A DNA stretch of 64,000 nucleotides from Ferrovibrio xuzhouensis (GCF_042648965.1 NZ_JBHRYJ010000002.1:670539-734538), one strand, 5' to 3'; positions 8,355 to 17,501 are shown, counted from the first letter of the stretch. Program-made: numbers and translations. Notes: generated by a model from the sequence alone, not told the origin.

Positions 8355-10121
8355 ATGAGCATCACCGCGACGGACTCGAGCGCCGTGCCTAGACGGGGTC
8401 ACGCGCCGGAAGATGACGTCCCGCTGTCGTTGCAGCAATGGGGTACGCCGCCGCGCGCGGTGCGCCGGCGGGCGGCGACCGTCGACTGCGGCTGGGGCCG
8501 CCTGCTGTTCGGCCAGACCTTCGACGGGCCCGAGCAACTGGCCGACCGGCTGGTCGAGGAGACCATCGGCGAGCGCGATATTGCCTTTTATGTCCGCGAG
8601 CCGCATGTCGCGCTGTCCATCGCGCCGCAGGCGCTGTTTCTCGACCCCTCGCATGCCTTTCGCCTGGCGCTCGATGCGCCGCAGCCCGACGAGGCTGACA
8701 GCGGGGTAATCATCCGTGCGGCGCGACCCTCCGACGAAGGCGAGGTCAACCGGCTCTACACCTCGCGCGGCATGGTGCCGCTGCGCGACGGCTATTGCGC
8801 CGACCGCCATCCGGCCGTCGAGATTCTGGTTGCCGAGGTGGATGGCGACCCTGACCGGCTGGCCGGTGTGGTGATGGGCGTCGACCATCTGACGGCCTTC
8901 CGCGATCCTGACAATGGCTCCAGCCTCTGGGCGCTGGCGGTCGATCCGCAGGCGGCGCAGCCCGGCATCGGCCGTGCCCTGACCCTCGGCCTCGCCCGCC
9001 ACATGCGCGAGGCCGGCCGCGCCTTCCTCGATCTTTCGGTGCTGCACGACAACGAACAGGCCATCGCGCTCTACCGCCAGCTCGGCTTCACGCAGATTCC
9101 GGTCTATTGCATCAAGACGCGCAATTCGATCAACCAGAAGCTCTATATCGGGCCGGAGCCCGACGGCGACCTGAACATCTACGCCCGCATCATCATCGAT
9201 GAGGCGCGCCGCCGTGGCATTTCGGTTGAGGTCGAGGATGCCGCAGCCGGCATCTTCACCCTGGCCAACGGCGCCCGCATGGTGCGCTGTCGCGAGAGCC
9301 TGAGCGACCTGACGACGGCCGTGGCGATGAGCCGCTGTGACGACAAGGCCCTGACCCGCCGCCTGCTCGACCGTGCCGGGCTCGCCGTGCCGGACCAGAT
9401 CATGCTGCACACGCCGGAGGATGCCGTCGCTTTCCTTGAAAAACATCGCCGCATCGTCGTCAAGCCGGCGCGTGGCGAGCAGGGCCGCGGTGTCTTCGTC
9501 GACCTGCGGCGACGCAGCGAGGTGCTGGTCGCCTACGAGACGGCGCGGCGGCTCGGCGACCAGGTGATCGCCGAGGAGTTTGTCACCGGCGAGGACCTGC
9601 GCATCATCGTCATCGACGGTGAGGTGGTGGCGGCTGCCATCCGCCGTCCCGCCACCATTGTCGGCGACGGTACTCATACGGTGATCGAGCTGATCGAGAA
9701 GCAGAGCCGGCGCCGTGCCGCAGCGACCGGCGGCGAGAGCCGGATTCCGCTCGACGAGGAAACCGAGCGCTGCGTACGCGCCGCCGGCTTCGGTTTCACC
9801 GACGTACTGCCGCAGGGCGAGGCGCTGGCGGTGCGCAAGACCGCCAACCTGCATACCGGCGGGACCATCCATGATGTCACCGAGCATCTGCACGCGGATC
9901 TTGCCGCGGCTGCGATCCGGGCGGCCGCGGTGCTGCACATGCCGCTGGTCGGTTTCGATTTCATCGTCCGGGCGCCGGACCAGCCGCATTACCGCATCAT
10001 CGAGGCGAACGAACGCCCCGGCCTCGCCAATCACGAACCGCAGCCGACCGCCGAGAAGTTCGTCGATTTCCTGTTTCCTGAAACCCGTGCGTCGCGGCGG
10101 CCGGCGCGTGGAGGGGCCTGA
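8355..10121 (+). CDS. ngg: N-acetylglutaminylglutamine synthetase (GNAT plus ATP-grasp)
   Basis: The 588-residue protein has a central GNAT acetyltransferase domain (about residues 115-260; AVDPQAAQPGIGRAL matches the acetyl-CoA loop region). A C-terminal ATP-grasp ligase domain follows (about 300-575; VKPARGEQGRGVF nucleotide loop, RIIEANERPGL near the metal site). This fusion is characteristic of the enzyme that acetylates glutamine and joins a second glutamine to make N-acetylglutaminylglutamine. It lies 18 bp after the amidotransferase, and its stop at 10121 is 4 bp before the M42 peptidase. The middle position in the trio supports the assignment strongly. Confidence 0.93.
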   Translation: MSITATDSSAVPRRGHAPEDDVPLSLQQWGTPPRAVRRRAATVDCGWGRLLFGQTFDGPEQLADRLVEETIGERDIAFYVREPHVALSIAPQALFLDPSHAFRLALDAPQPDEADSGVIIRAARPSDEGEVNRLYTSRGMVPLRDGYCADRHPAVEILVAEVDGDPDRLAGVVMGVDHLTAFRDPDNGSSLWALAVDPQAAQPGIGRALTLGLARHMREAGRAFLDLSVLHDNEQAIALYRQLGFTQIPVYCIKTRNSINQKLYIGPEPDGDLNIYARIIIDEARRRGISVEVEDAAAGIFTLANGARMVRCRESLSDLTTAVAMSRCDDKALTRRLLDRAGLAVPDQIMLHTPEDAVAFLEKHRRIVVKPARGEQGRGVFVDLRRRSEVLVAYETARRLGDQVIAEEFVTGEDLRIIVIDGEVVAAAIRRPATIVGDGTHTVIELIEKQSRRRAAATGGESRIPLDEETERCVRAAGFGFTDVLPQGEALAVRKTANLHTGGTIHDVTEHLHADLAAAAIRAAAVLHMPLVGFDFIVRAPDQPHYRIIEANERPGLANHEPQPTAEKFVDFLFPETRASRRPARGGA

Positions 10122-10125
10122 TACC

Positions 10126-11262
10126 ATGAAAGACCTGCCGATCAATCGCGAGTATCTGTTGCAGACCCTGCGCAGCCTGCTGGCCATCCCGAGCCCGAGC
10201 GGCATGACCGATGCCGTCGTTGCCTTTGTCTGCAAGGAGCTCGAGACGCTCGGCGTGCCCTATGAACTGACCCGCCGCGGTGCGATCCGCGCAGACTTCA
10301 AGGGCAGCCGCTCCTCGCCAGACCGCGCCATTGTCGCCCATCTCGATACGCTGGGCGCCATGGTCAAGGGCTTCTGGAACAACGGCCGGCCGCAGGTGGT
10401 GCCGATCGGCACCTGGTCGGCACGCTTCGCCGAAGGCGCCCGCTGCCTCGTGCATACCGATGACGGCACGGCCTATCGCGGCAGCATTCTGCCGCGCAAG
10501 GCTTCGGGCCATACCTTCAACGAGGAGATTGACACCCAGCCGGTCGCCTGGACCAATCTCGAATTGCGTCTCGACGAGCCGTTGACCGATGAGGCCGGCT
10601 GTCGTGCGCTCGGCATCCATGTCGGCGACACCATCTCGATCGACCCGATGCCGGAATTCATGGACAACGGCTTCCTGGTCTCACGGCATCTCGACGACAA
10701 GGCCGGCGTGGCCGCCATGCTGGCGGCGGCGCGGGCGATCTGCGAATCCGATGCGAAACTGCCGATGGACTGCCACCTGCTGTTCACCATCGCCGAGGAA
10801 GTCGGCGTCGGCGCCTCGACGGTGCTGCACGGCGATGTTGCCGAGCTGGTGTCGATCGACAACGGCACCATCGCGCCGGGCCAATATACTTGCGAATACG
10901 GCGTCACCGTCGCCATGCAGGATTCAAGCGGGCCGTTCGACCGCCACCTGACCCGCCGTCTGCTGGAACTGTGCGGCAAATACGACATCGAGCACAGTCG
11001 CGACGTCTTCCGCTATTACCGCTCGGATGCCGCCTCGGCGCTGGAAGCCGGCAACGACATCCGCACCGCGCTGGTCTGCTTCGCGCTCGATGCCTCGCAT
11101 GGCTACGAGCGCAGCCATGAGGATTCGCTGATCGCGCTGGCACGACTGCTGGCGCTGTACATGCAGTCGAAGCCGCTGTTCGCCCGCGACAAGACGGCGC
11201 TGGGGCCGCTGGGCGACCTGCCGCCGACCCGCAGCGACCTGCTGCCGGCCAGCGAGGATTGA
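10126..11262 (+). CDS. M42-family peptidase of the NAGGN osmoprotectant system
   Basis: A 378-residue metallopeptidase of the M42/M20-like aminopeptidase clan. AHLDTLG (first metal His-Asp), DDKAGVAAM (bridging Asp) and IAEEVGVGAS (catalytic Glu and metal Glu) are present in order. It is the third member of the conserved trio with the NAGGN amidotransferase and synthetase, starting 4 bp after the latter. Its role is not settled in the literature I know. Turnover of the osmolyte when osmolarity falls is a reasonable inference. No signal peptide is visible, so it is cytoplasmic. Confidence 0.9.
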   Translation: MKDLPINREYLLQTLRSLLAIPSPSGMTDAVVAFVCKELETLGVPYELTRRGAIRADFKGSRSSPDRAIVAHLDTLGAMVKGFWNNGRPQVVPIGTWSARFAEGARCLVHTDDGTAYRGSILPRKASGHTFNEEIDTQPVAWTNLELRLDEPLTDEAGCRALGIHVGDTISIDPMPEFMDNGFLVSRHLDDKAGVAAMLAAARAICESDAKLPMDCHLLFTIAEEVGVGASTVLHGDVAELVSIDNGTIAPGQYTCEYGVTVAMQDSSGPFDRHLTRRLLELCGKYDIEHSRDVFRYYRSDAASALEAGNDIRTALVCFALDASHGYERSHEDSLIALARLLALYMQSKPLFARDKTALGPLGDLPPTRSDLLPASED

Positions 11263-11320
11263 CCCCAGAATACGATTTTATTCATGTAAATCAGCCTGTT
11301 AATGGCGCTTGAAAATATAG

Positions 11321-11346
11321 TAAGCATGCTTATATTAAGCGTGCTT
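11321..11346. promoter_or_regulatory. Tandem palindromes upstream of marR-emrAB
   Basis: TAAGCATGCTTA (11321-11332) is a perfect 12-bp palindrome. A second copy, AAGCGTGCTT (11337-11346), differs from the first core by one base and lies 15 bp further on. Both sit within 45 bp upstream of the marR start at 11364. Two spaced copies suggest cooperative binding of the MarR dimer and autoregulation of the efflux operon. Confidence 0.6.
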
Positions 11347-11363
11347 CCTTAAACTGTCTCGCC

Positions 11364-11846
11364 ATGCCACAAGACCTGCCATACCGCACTCTCGGCTTCC
11401 TGCTGCACGATGCCGCACGCCTGCTGCGCAAGCGCTTCGAGCAGAAGGCGCGCGCGCACGGCAGCAACCTGACCCGTGCGCAATGGTCGGTGCTGGCCCA
11501 TCTCAGCCGGCAGGAGGGCATCAACCAGACGACCCTCGCCGACATTCTGGATGTCGAGCCGATCACGGTCGCCCGGCTGGTCGACAAGCTGGAACAGCTT
11601 GGCCTGATCGAACGCCGCGCCGATCCCGGTGATCGTCGTGCCCGGCTGCTGTATCTGCAGCCGGCCGCCGCGCCGCTGCTGGCGGAGATGCGCGAAGTCG
11701 GTGCCGCGGCACGTGAGGACGCGATGCGGGGCCTGTCCCCGGAACAACGCGAGCAGCTGATCGAAATGCTGCTCCTGATCAAAAACAATCTCGCCGAGCG
11801 CGACGGACGCGACGATCGCGACGACCGCCAGGAGAAAGTGGCATGA
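11364..11846 (+). CDS. MarR-family regulator of the efflux operon
   Basis: A 160-residue MarR protein with the canonical core: LTRAQWSVLAHLSRQ, helix-turn-helix NQTTLADILDVEPITVARLVDKL (about residues 50-73) and the wing DRRARLLYL. Its TGA overlaps the ATG of emrA (ATGA, 11843-11846), so translation is coupled. The order marR-emrA-emrB is classical for drug- or phenolic-responsive repressors that are released by the efflux substrate. The tandem palindrome just upstream is the likely operator. The C-terminus is rich in Asp/Arg, without known function. Confidence 0.92.
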   Translation: MPQDLPYRTLGFLLHDAARLLRKRFEQKARAHGSNLTRAQWSVLAHLSRQEGINQTTLADILDVEPITVARLVDKLEQLGLIERRADPGDRRARLLYLQPAAAPLLAEMREVGAAAREDAMRGLSPEQREQLIEMLLLIKNNLAERDGRDDRDDRQEKVA

Positions 11847-12973
11847 ACCAGATCAATGTAACCGCCCTGCGCGATAACCCGGCGCAGGCCCCGGCTGCCA
11901 CCGCGGCGGCCAAGCCGCGTCGCCGCCTGCCGGTACGTCGCATCCTGCTGCTGGCCGGGCCGCTGCTGGTGCTGGCGGTTGCGGCGATTACCTACCTGAA
12001 CGGCGGGCGCTATGTCAGCACCGACAATGCCGCGGTGCAGGCCGGCAAGTCGACCATCAGCACCGATGTCGCCGGCAACGTGGCCGAGATCGCCGTGCGC
12101 AACAACCAGCATGTCAAGGCCGGCGACCTGCTGTTCCGCCTCGACGATGAGCCCTATCGCATCGCGCTGGAAGGCGCCACGGCGCAGCTCGGTGTCACGC
12201 GCGACACCATCGAGGGCGGGAAGGCCAACTACCGCCAGAAGCTTGAGGCGATCAAGCAGGTGCAGACCGACCTCGACTTCTACCAGCGCGAATACCAGCG
12301 GCAGAACGACCTCTTCAAGAGCCGGGTGAATGCCCAGACCCAGCTCGACCAGGCACGCCGCAATCTTGACGCCACCGGCCAGAAGCTGGCGGCGGCCCGG
12401 CAGGACGCTGCGGCGGTGCTGGCCAGCCTGGGCGGCAAGGCCGATGCGCCGGTCGAGCAGTATGCCGCCTGGCAGCAGGCCAAGGCCGCTGTCGACAAGG
12501 CCGCCCGCGACCTGCGTCGCACCCGCGTGCTGGCGCCGATGGACGGCATCGTCACCCAGGTCGACAGCCTGCAGCCCGGCGAATATCTCGCGTCGCAGCA
12601 GGCCGCCATGGCCATCGTCAGCGACAGGGACATCTGGGTCGAGGCCAATCCGAAGGAAACCGACCTCACCTATGTGCGGCCCGGCAACAAGGCGACGGTG
12701 ACGATTGACACCTATCCCGGCCGCGAATGGCAGGGCGTGGTCGACAGCGTCAGCCCGGCCACCGGCGCCGAGTTCAGCGTGCTGCCGGCGCAGAATGCCA
12801 GCGGCAACTGGGTCAAGGTGGTGCAGCGCGTGCCGGTTCGCGTGCGGCTGGAACTGCCCGCCGACGCGCCGCCGCTGCGCACCGGCATGAGTGCGGAAGT
12901 CGAGATCGATACCGGCCACAGCCGCAGCCTCGCCGGCATCCTGCACAGCATGGGCGGCTGGATCGGTCTCTGA
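11843..12973 (+). CDS. emrA: HlyD/EmrA-type membrane fusion protein
   Basis: The 376-residue product has one N-terminal membrane anchor (about residues 28-52). A biotinyl-lipoyl-like segment (VAEIAVRNNQHVKAGDLLFRLD split across the coiled region), a long alpha-helical hairpin (about 115-220) and a C-terminal beta-barrel (RTGMSAEVEIDT) follow. This is the periplasmic adaptor of an EmrAB-type tripartite pump linking the inner-membrane transporter to an outer-membrane channel. It overlaps marR by 4 bases and is followed 2 bp later by emrB. No TolC-like gene is adjacent. Confidence 0.9.
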   Translation: MNQINVTALRDNPAQAPAATAAAKPRRRLPVRRILLLAGPLLVLAVAAITYLNGGRYVSTDNAAVQAGKSTISTDVAGNVAEIAVRNNQHVKAGDLLFRLDDEPYRIALEGATAQLGVTRDTIEGGKANYRQKLEAIKQVQTDLDFYQREYQRQNDLFKSRVNAQTQLDQARRNLDATGQKLAAARQDAAAVLASLGGKADAPVEQYAAWQQAKAAVDKAARDLRRTRVLAPMDGIVTQVDSLQPGEYLASQQAAMAIVSDRDIWVEANPKETDLTYVRPGNKATVTIDTYPGREWQGVVDSVSPATGAEFSVLPAQNASGNWVKVVQRVPVRVRLELPADAPPLRTGMSAEVEIDTGHSRSLAGILHSMGGWIGL

Positions 12974-12975
12974 CC

Positions 12976-14517
12976 ATGACGACTGCCGCACCCGAGGCTG
13001 CAGTCCCGCATCGCGCCGCGATCACCGTCTGCGTGATGCTGGCGACGATCATGCAGGCGCTGGACACCACGATTGCCAACGTGGCACTGCCCTATATGCA
13101 GGGCAGCCTGTCGGCGACGCAGGACCAGATCAACTGGGTGCTGACCTCCTATATCGTCGCCGCCGCGATCATGACGCCGCCGACCGGCTGGCTGGCGGCG
13201 CGCTTTGGCCGTAAAAACTATTTCCTCGCCTGTGTGGCCGGCTTCACCACCGCCTCGGTCCTATGTGGCATCGCCGCCAGTCTTGAGCAGATGGTGCTGT
13301 TCCGCCTGCTGCAGGGCGTCTGCGGCGCCGCACTGGTGCCGCTGTCGCAGTCGGTACTGCTCGACATCTATCCGCGCGAGCGGCACGGCTCGGCGATGGC
13401 GATCTGGGGTGTCGGCGTCATGGTCGGTCCGATCCTCGGGCCGACACTGGGCGGCTGGCTGACCGAGTATTACAACTGGCGCTGGGTGTTCTATATCAAC
13501 CTGCCGGTCGGCATCCTGACCTTCCTTGGCCTCAGCCACTTCTTCAGCGCTGCCGCACCGCAGCGCGACGGCGGTTTCGACTGGTTCGGCTTCGCCATGC
13601 TCAGCGTCGCCATCGGCGCGCTGCAGATGATGCTCGACCGTGGCCAGAATCTCGACTGGTTTTCGTCGACCGAGGTGGTGGCAGAGGCCGTGCTGTGCGG
13701 CCTCGCCTTCTACATGTTCCTCGTGCATATGTTCACGGCGAAGAAGCCGTTCATCGAGCCGGCCATGTTCATCGACCGAAACTTCACCATCGGCCTGCTG
13801 CTGATCTTTGTCGTTGGCGTCATCCTGCTCGGCTCGCTGGCCCTGCTGACGCCGTATCTGCAGAACCTGATGGACTATCCGGTGCTGACCGCCGGCCTGG
13901 TGCTGGCGCCGCGCGGCGTCGGCACCATGGTGGCGATGATGCTGGTCGGCCGGCTGATCACCCGCATCGACGCCCGGCTGATGATCGCGCTCGGCATCTG
14001 CCTGCTGGGCCTGTCGCTCTACGAGATGGCCGGCTACACGCCGGATGTCTCGCAGTTCAACCTGGTCTGGGTCGGCATCGTGCAGGGGCTTGGCCTCGGC
14101 TTCGTCTTCGTGCCGCTGTCGACCGTCACCTTCGCCACCCTGGCGCCGCTTTTCCGCGTGCAGGGCACCTCGCTGTTCAGCCTGATGCGCAACATCGGCA
14201 GCAGTATCGGCATCTCGCTGATGATCTACTTCCTCAGCTATAACGGCCAGATCCTGCACGCCGAACTGGGGGCGCATATCACGCCGTTCAATGACCTGCT
14301 GCGCCAGCCCGGCATTGCCAGCATCTGGAACATGGCGACGGTTGGCGGCCGTGCCGCGCTGGACGCCGAGATCAACCGGCAGGGTTCGATCATCGCCTAT
14401 GCCAACGACTTCCGGCTGATGATGTACCTGGTTCTGGTCACGCTGCCGCTGGTGGCATTGCTGCGGCGCTCCGGCGCCCCATCCGGCGGCCATGCCGCAG
14501 CGGCAGCGCTCGACTAG
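12976..14517 (+). CDS. emrB: DHA2-family MFS multidrug efflux transporter (EmrB type)
   Basis: A 513-residue, 14-segment major facilitator protein of the DHA2 (EmrB/QacA) branch. The family motif TTIANVALPYMQG follows the first helix, WLAARFGRKNYF marks the loop 2-3 motif, and VMVGPILGPTLGGW is the antiporter motif in helix 5. It exports hydrophobic compounds by proton antiport, working with EmrA encoded 2 bp upstream. The operon ends in a strong rho-independent terminator at 14528-14562. The substrate cannot be inferred beyond the class. Confidence 0.93.
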   Translation: MTTAAPEAAVPHRAAITVCVMLATIMQALDTTIANVALPYMQGSLSATQDQINWVLTSYIVAAAIMTPPTGWLAARFGRKNYFLACVAGFTTASVLCGIAASLEQMVLFRLLQGVCGAALVPLSQSVLLDIYPRERHGSAMAIWGVGVMVGPILGPTLGGWLTEYYNWRWVFYINLPVGILTFLGLSHFFSAAAPQRDGGFDWFGFAMLSVAIGALQMMLDRGQNLDWFSSTEVVAEAVLCGLAFYMFLVHMFTAKKPFIEPAMFIDRNFTIGLLLIFVVGVILLGSLALLTPYLQNLMDYPVLTAGLVLAPRGVGTMVAMMLVGRLITRIDARLMIALGICLLGLSLYEMAGYTPDVSQFNLVWVGIVQGLGLGFVFVPLSTVTFATLAPLFRVQGTSLFSLMRNIGSSIGISLMIYFLSYNGQILHAELGAHITPFNDLLRQPGIASIWNMATVGGRAALDAEINRQGSIIAYANDFRLMMYLVLVTLPLVALLRRSGAPSGGHAAAAALD

Positions 14518-14527
14518 GCCGGCGTGA

Positions 14528-14562
14528 ATGCGCGGCGGGCCTGTAACCCGCCGCGCATTTTT
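14528..14562 (+). terminator. Rho-independent terminator after emrB
   Basis: Arms 14528-14539 (ATGCGCGGCGGG) and 14547-14558 pair perfectly over 12 bp with a 7-base loop, followed by a T-run. It lies 11 bases after the emrB stop and insulates the crotonase operon downstream. Confidence 0.85.
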
Positions 14563-14655
14563 CCCGACAGTGATCCTGTTTTTGCGATTTTGCCCGGCGG
14601 CCGGCGCGGTAATCCGTGCTTTGCGGGCGGCTGAACCGGCTTGTCAGTCTTCCGG

Positions 14656-14684
14656 ATAATGTTATAGTGCATAACAATTATAAC
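14656..14684. promoter_or_regulatory. AT-rich MarR-type operator upstream of the crotonase gene
   Basis: Between CTTCCGG and CCGGAAG (outer inverted repeat, 14649-14690) lies an AT-rich core. It contains GTTAT-N5-ATAAC (14661-14675) and ATAACAATTAT (14671-14681). The complement of the latter, ATAATTGTTAT, occurs exactly at 17408-17418, upstream of the nearby marR gene. A shared 11-mer at two promoters of one gene cluster is good evidence for a common repressor. Confidence 0.6.
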
Positions 14685-14702
14685 CGGAAGCAAACCCGCG
14701 AG

Positions 14703-15518
14703 ATGCAGCTGAATCCCATCGGCCGGACCGAACCCCCCGCCCTCGACCTGCCACCGACTCTGGGGGTCGAGATACAGGGCGAGATCGCCGTGCTGCGCCT
14801 GGCGCGGCCGGAAAAGCGCAATGCGCTCGACAACGCCACCGTGCTCGGCCTGCAGCGGTTCTTCGCGGCGCCGCCTGCCGGCGTGAAGGTGGTGGTGCTC
14901 GACGGCCAGGGCGACCATTTCTCGGCCGGCCTCGATCTGTCCGCGACCCAGGAGCTTTCGGCGACCGAGGGCGTCGGCCATTCGATGATGTGGCATGAGG
15001 CCTTCCGTCATATCCAGTTCGGCCGGGTGCCGGTGATCGCGGTGCTGCATGGTGCGGTGATCGGCGGCGGTCTCGAGCTTGCCGCTGCCACCCATGTGCG
15101 GATCGCCGAACCATCCAGCTTCTATGCCCTGCCCGAGGGCCAGCGCGGCATTTTCGTCGGTGGCGGCGGCTCGGTGCGGATTCCGCGCCTGATCGGCGTT
15201 GCCCGCATGATGGACATGATGCTGACCGGCCGCGTCTATGACGCCGCAGAGGGCCATGCCATCGGCCTGTCGCAGTATCTGGTGGGCAAAGGCGAAGGCA
15301 TGGCGAAAGCCATGGAACTGGCGGCGAAGATCGCCGGCAATGCGCCGATGACCAATTTCGCCGTCATGCATGCCCTGCCACGGATCGCCGAGACCAGCCC
15401 CGAATCGGGCTACATGATGGAAGCGATGATTTCCTCGATCGCCCAGGCGGATATCGAGGCGAAGACGCGCATTCGCGATTTTCTCGAAAAGCGCGCGGCA
15501 AAGGTCGGCAAGACATAA
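14703..15518 (+). CDS. Crotonase / enoyl-CoA hydratase family protein
   Basis: This 271-residue member of the crotonase superfamily has the CoA/oxyanion segments: RPEKRNALD near residue 40, the FSAGLDLS loop and the GAVIGGGLELAAATHVR helix (oxyanion glycines). The region after RIAEPSSFYALPEGQRGI carries Glu at the usual hydratase glutamate region. It leads a unit with a thiolase (52 bp downstream), near a MarR regulator and a 4-hydroxybenzoyl-CoA-like thioesterase. Hydration of an aryl-enoyl-CoA during side-chain beta-oxidation is my inference; other crotonase chemistries are possible. ATG 14703 was chosen because upstream in-frame residues lie within the operator. Confidence 0.85.
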   Translation: MQLNPIGRTEPPALDLPPTLGVEIQGEIAVLRLARPEKRNALDNATVLGLQRFFAAPPAGVKVVVLDGQGDHFSAGLDLSATQELSATEGVGHSMMWHEAFRHIQFGRVPVIAVLHGAVIGGGLELAAATHVRIAEPSSFYALPEGQRGIFVGGGGSVRIPRLIGVARMMDMMLTGRVYDAAEGHAIGLSQYLVGKGEGMAKAMELAAKIAGNAPMTNFAVMHALPRIAETSPESGYMMEAMISSIAQADIEAKTRIRDFLEKRAAKVGKT

Positions 15519-15570
15519 TCGTCGGCCGCGTTTGTGCCGGCGCATGAAAAATAAGGGGAGAGGAACGCCC

Positions 15571-16833
15571 ATGTCTCGCAATGCCACAGGTCTCAGTGTC
15601 GGTTTCGAGGATATCTGGCTGGTCGACGGGGTGCGCACGCCGTTTGCCGATTATATGGGTGCCTTCGCCGAGGTCTCGCCGATCGATCTCGGCATCAAGG
15701 TTGCGCGCGAGGTGCTGAAGAAGGCGGAGGTGCCGGCAGAGGACATCGGCACGGTGGTCGCCGGCAACATGGCGCAGGCTTCCTATGATGCCTACATGCT
15801 GCCGCGCCATATCGGGTTATATGCCGGCGTGCCGGTCGAGGTGCCGGCGCATCTGGTGCAGCGCGTCTGCGGCACCGGCATCGAGGCCATCATCCAGGCC
15901 TCCTCGGCGATCAAGCTGGGCCAGACCGATGTCGGCCTGGTGGTCGGTGCGGAATCGATGAGCCGCAATCCGGTGGCGGCCTATACCCATCGCAACGGCT
16001 TTCGCATGGGGCAGGTCGAATTCAAAGACTTCCTGTGGGAGGCGCTGATCGATACCGCGCCCGGCATCATGATGGGGGATACGGCGGAAAATCTGGCGCG
16101 CGAATACCAGATCACCCGCGAGGAAGTCGACGCCTATGCCGCCGAGAGCTTCGACCGCGCGGTGAAGGCAAAGGACGCCGGCTACTTCGCGGGCGAGATC
16201 GCGCCGGTCAGCAGCGAGGAGTTTGCGCTCGCCGGCTATAACAGCCGCGGCATCCGGCTCAGCCGCAAGACGCCGGAGGTGACCGAGGACAGCCATGTAC
16301 GGCCATCGCCGGTCGAGGTGCTGGCGAAGATCCGGCCGGCCTTCGGCGGCGTGCAGACTGGCGGCAACTCGTCCGGTGTGGTCGATGGCGCGGCGGCGGC
16401 GATTGTCGCCGGCGGCGACTATGTGCGGGACCACGGCAAGGCACCGCTGGCGCGCATTGTCGCCGGGGCCAGCGTCGGCGTGCGGCCCGAGGTGATGGGT
16501 ATCGGCCCGGTGCCGGCGATCCAGGCGGTCTGCGCCAGGGCGGGCGTGAAGATCGAAGAGATCGACCGGTTCGAGATCAATGAGGCTTTCGGCGCCCAGG
16601 TGATGGCCTGCATGCGCGCCCTGTCGATTCCGCGCGAGAAACTGAACGTCAACGGCGGGGCGATTGCCATCGGCCATCCGCTGGGCGCCACCGGCGTGCG
16701 GCTGGCGATGACGGTGGCGCGCGAACTGCGCCGCGCCGGCCTGCGTTACGGGATCGCGTCCGCTTGCATCGGCGGCGGCCAGGGCATCGCGCTGCTGGTG
16801 GAGAATCCGGATGCCGGCGGTCGTCCGCACTGA
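15571..16833 (+). CDS. Thiolase (acetyl-CoA acyltransferase family)
   Basis: The 420-residue protein carries the degradative thiolase triad: nucleophile Cys100 in LVQRVCGTG, the GHPLGATG histidine and the second cysteine in SACIGGGQG. It would release acetyl-CoA from a 3-ketoacyl-CoA. ATG 15571 has a strong AGGGGAGAGG site 5-10 bases upstream; an in-frame ATG at 15544 is weaker. With the crotonase upstream and a thioesterase nearby, it fits chain shortening of an aryl-propenoyl-CoA. Because pcaF is absent from the pca cluster next door, a role as beta-ketoadipyl-CoA thiolase is an alternative, but its sequence does not look like a typical PcaF N-terminus. Confidence 0.88.
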   Translation: MSRNATGLSVGFEDIWLVDGVRTPFADYMGAFAEVSPIDLGIKVAREVLKKAEVPAEDIGTVVAGNMAQASYDAYMLPRHIGLYAGVPVEVPAHLVQRVCGTGIEAIIQASSAIKLGQTDVGLVVGAESMSRNPVAAYTHRNGFRMGQVEFKDFLWEALIDTAPGIMMGDTAENLAREYQITREEVDAYAAESFDRAVKAKDAGYFAGEIAPVSSEEFALAGYNSRGIRLSRKTPEVTEDSHVRPSPVEVLAKIRPAFGGVQTGGNSSGVVDGAAAAIVAGGDYVRDHGKAPLARIVAGASVGVRPEVMGIGPVPAIQAVCARAGVKIEEIDRFEINEAFGAQVMACMRALSIPREKLNVNGGAIAIGHPLGATGVRLAMTVARELRRAGLRYGIASACIGGGQGIALLVENPDAGGRPH

Positions 16834-16860
16834 CCGGCGAAGGTCCTCGTTGAAAGGGGC

Positions 16861-17355
16861 TCAGTCGAGCGCGGCCAGCCGGTCGAGCAACGTCAGGAAC
16901 TGCTGCCTGTCGCCGGCGCCGAGTGCTGCGTCGAGGCGGCGTTCGTGATGCGCCTGCAGATGGCGGTAGGCTTCGTCGAGAAAGGCTTCGCCCTTCGCGG
17001 TGAGAAACAGCGCATTGGAGCGCCGGTCGCCCGGCGCCGGTTCGCGGCGCGCCAGATCGCGGGTTTCCAGTTCGTCGAGCAGGGCGACAAAATTGGCACG
17101 GTTGATGCCAAGCGCCTCGCTGACCCGCGACTGCTTGAGGCCGGGATTGGCCCTGATGATGGCCAGCACGGAGAATTGGGCCGGCCGCAGGTCGTAGTCC
17201 CGCATGCTGGTGATGAAATCCTGGAACACCGCGAGCTGCGCCCGGCGCAGCCGGTAGCCGAGCAGGCCGTCGAGACAGCCGAGATCGACCTTCGCCGGTG
17301 CGTCGTCGGGATCGGTGGTCGGGGTGGCTTTCGTATGGCTGCTCTGCCGGGTCAT
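16861..17355 (-). CDS. MarR-family regulator of the CoA-aromatic cluster
   Basis: A 164-residue MarR protein: YDLRPAQFSVLAIIRANPG, helix-turn-helix SRVSEALGINRANFVALLDEL (20 residues shown in part), wing DRRSNALFLTAKG. It converges on the thiolase gene and diverges from the thioesterase gene at 17502. The palindromic ATAATTGTTAT 53 bp upstream of its start recurs in inverted orientation before the crotonase gene, so it probably controls both units. By analogy with CouR-type MarR repressors that sense hydroxycinnamoyl-CoA, a CoA-thioester inducer is plausible. This remains inference. ATG 17355 was preferred to upstream codons because the preceding residues show no family resemblance. Confidence 0.88.
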   Translation of the reverse strand: MTRQSSHTKATPTTDPDDAPAKVDLGCLDGLLGYRLRRAQLAVFQDFITSMRDYDLRPAQFSVLAIIRANPGLKQSRVSEALGINRANFVALLDELETRDLARREPAPGDRRSNALFLTAKGEAFLDEAYRHLQAHHERRLDAALGAGDRQQFLTLLDRLAALD

Positions 17356-17407
17356 GGAGTCCGTTCCGGGTTGCCCTAAATCCGCCGGTAGCTGAAAATC
17401 GTAGCGG

Positions 17408-17420
17408 ATAATTGTTATAG
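17408..17420. promoter_or_regulatory. Second copy of the MarR-type operator motif
   Basis: ATAATTGTTATAG lies in the 146-bp divergent region between the marR gene and the thioesterase gene. Its first 11 bases match, on the opposite strand, the operator region before the crotonase gene (14671-14681). ATAA-N3-TTAT is itself symmetric. Confidence 0.55.
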
Positions 17421-17501
17421 CGGGAAACGAATAGTCTGACCGCCAATCATCTGGCCGCCAGTAATCCGGCCGGGCATCGGCAATAACTGAAGGCAGGGAA
17501 G

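Noticed and set aside
7272..10235. Long minus-strand frame opposite the NAGGN genes
   Set aside because: Antisense shadow of three well-supported genes, with no recognisable domain and no ribosome site.
15571..16833. Calling the thiolase pcaF
   Set aside because: It is in the crotonase/MarR unit, not in the pca operon, and lacks the typical PcaF beginning; no sequence evidence for beta-ketoadipyl-CoA specificity.
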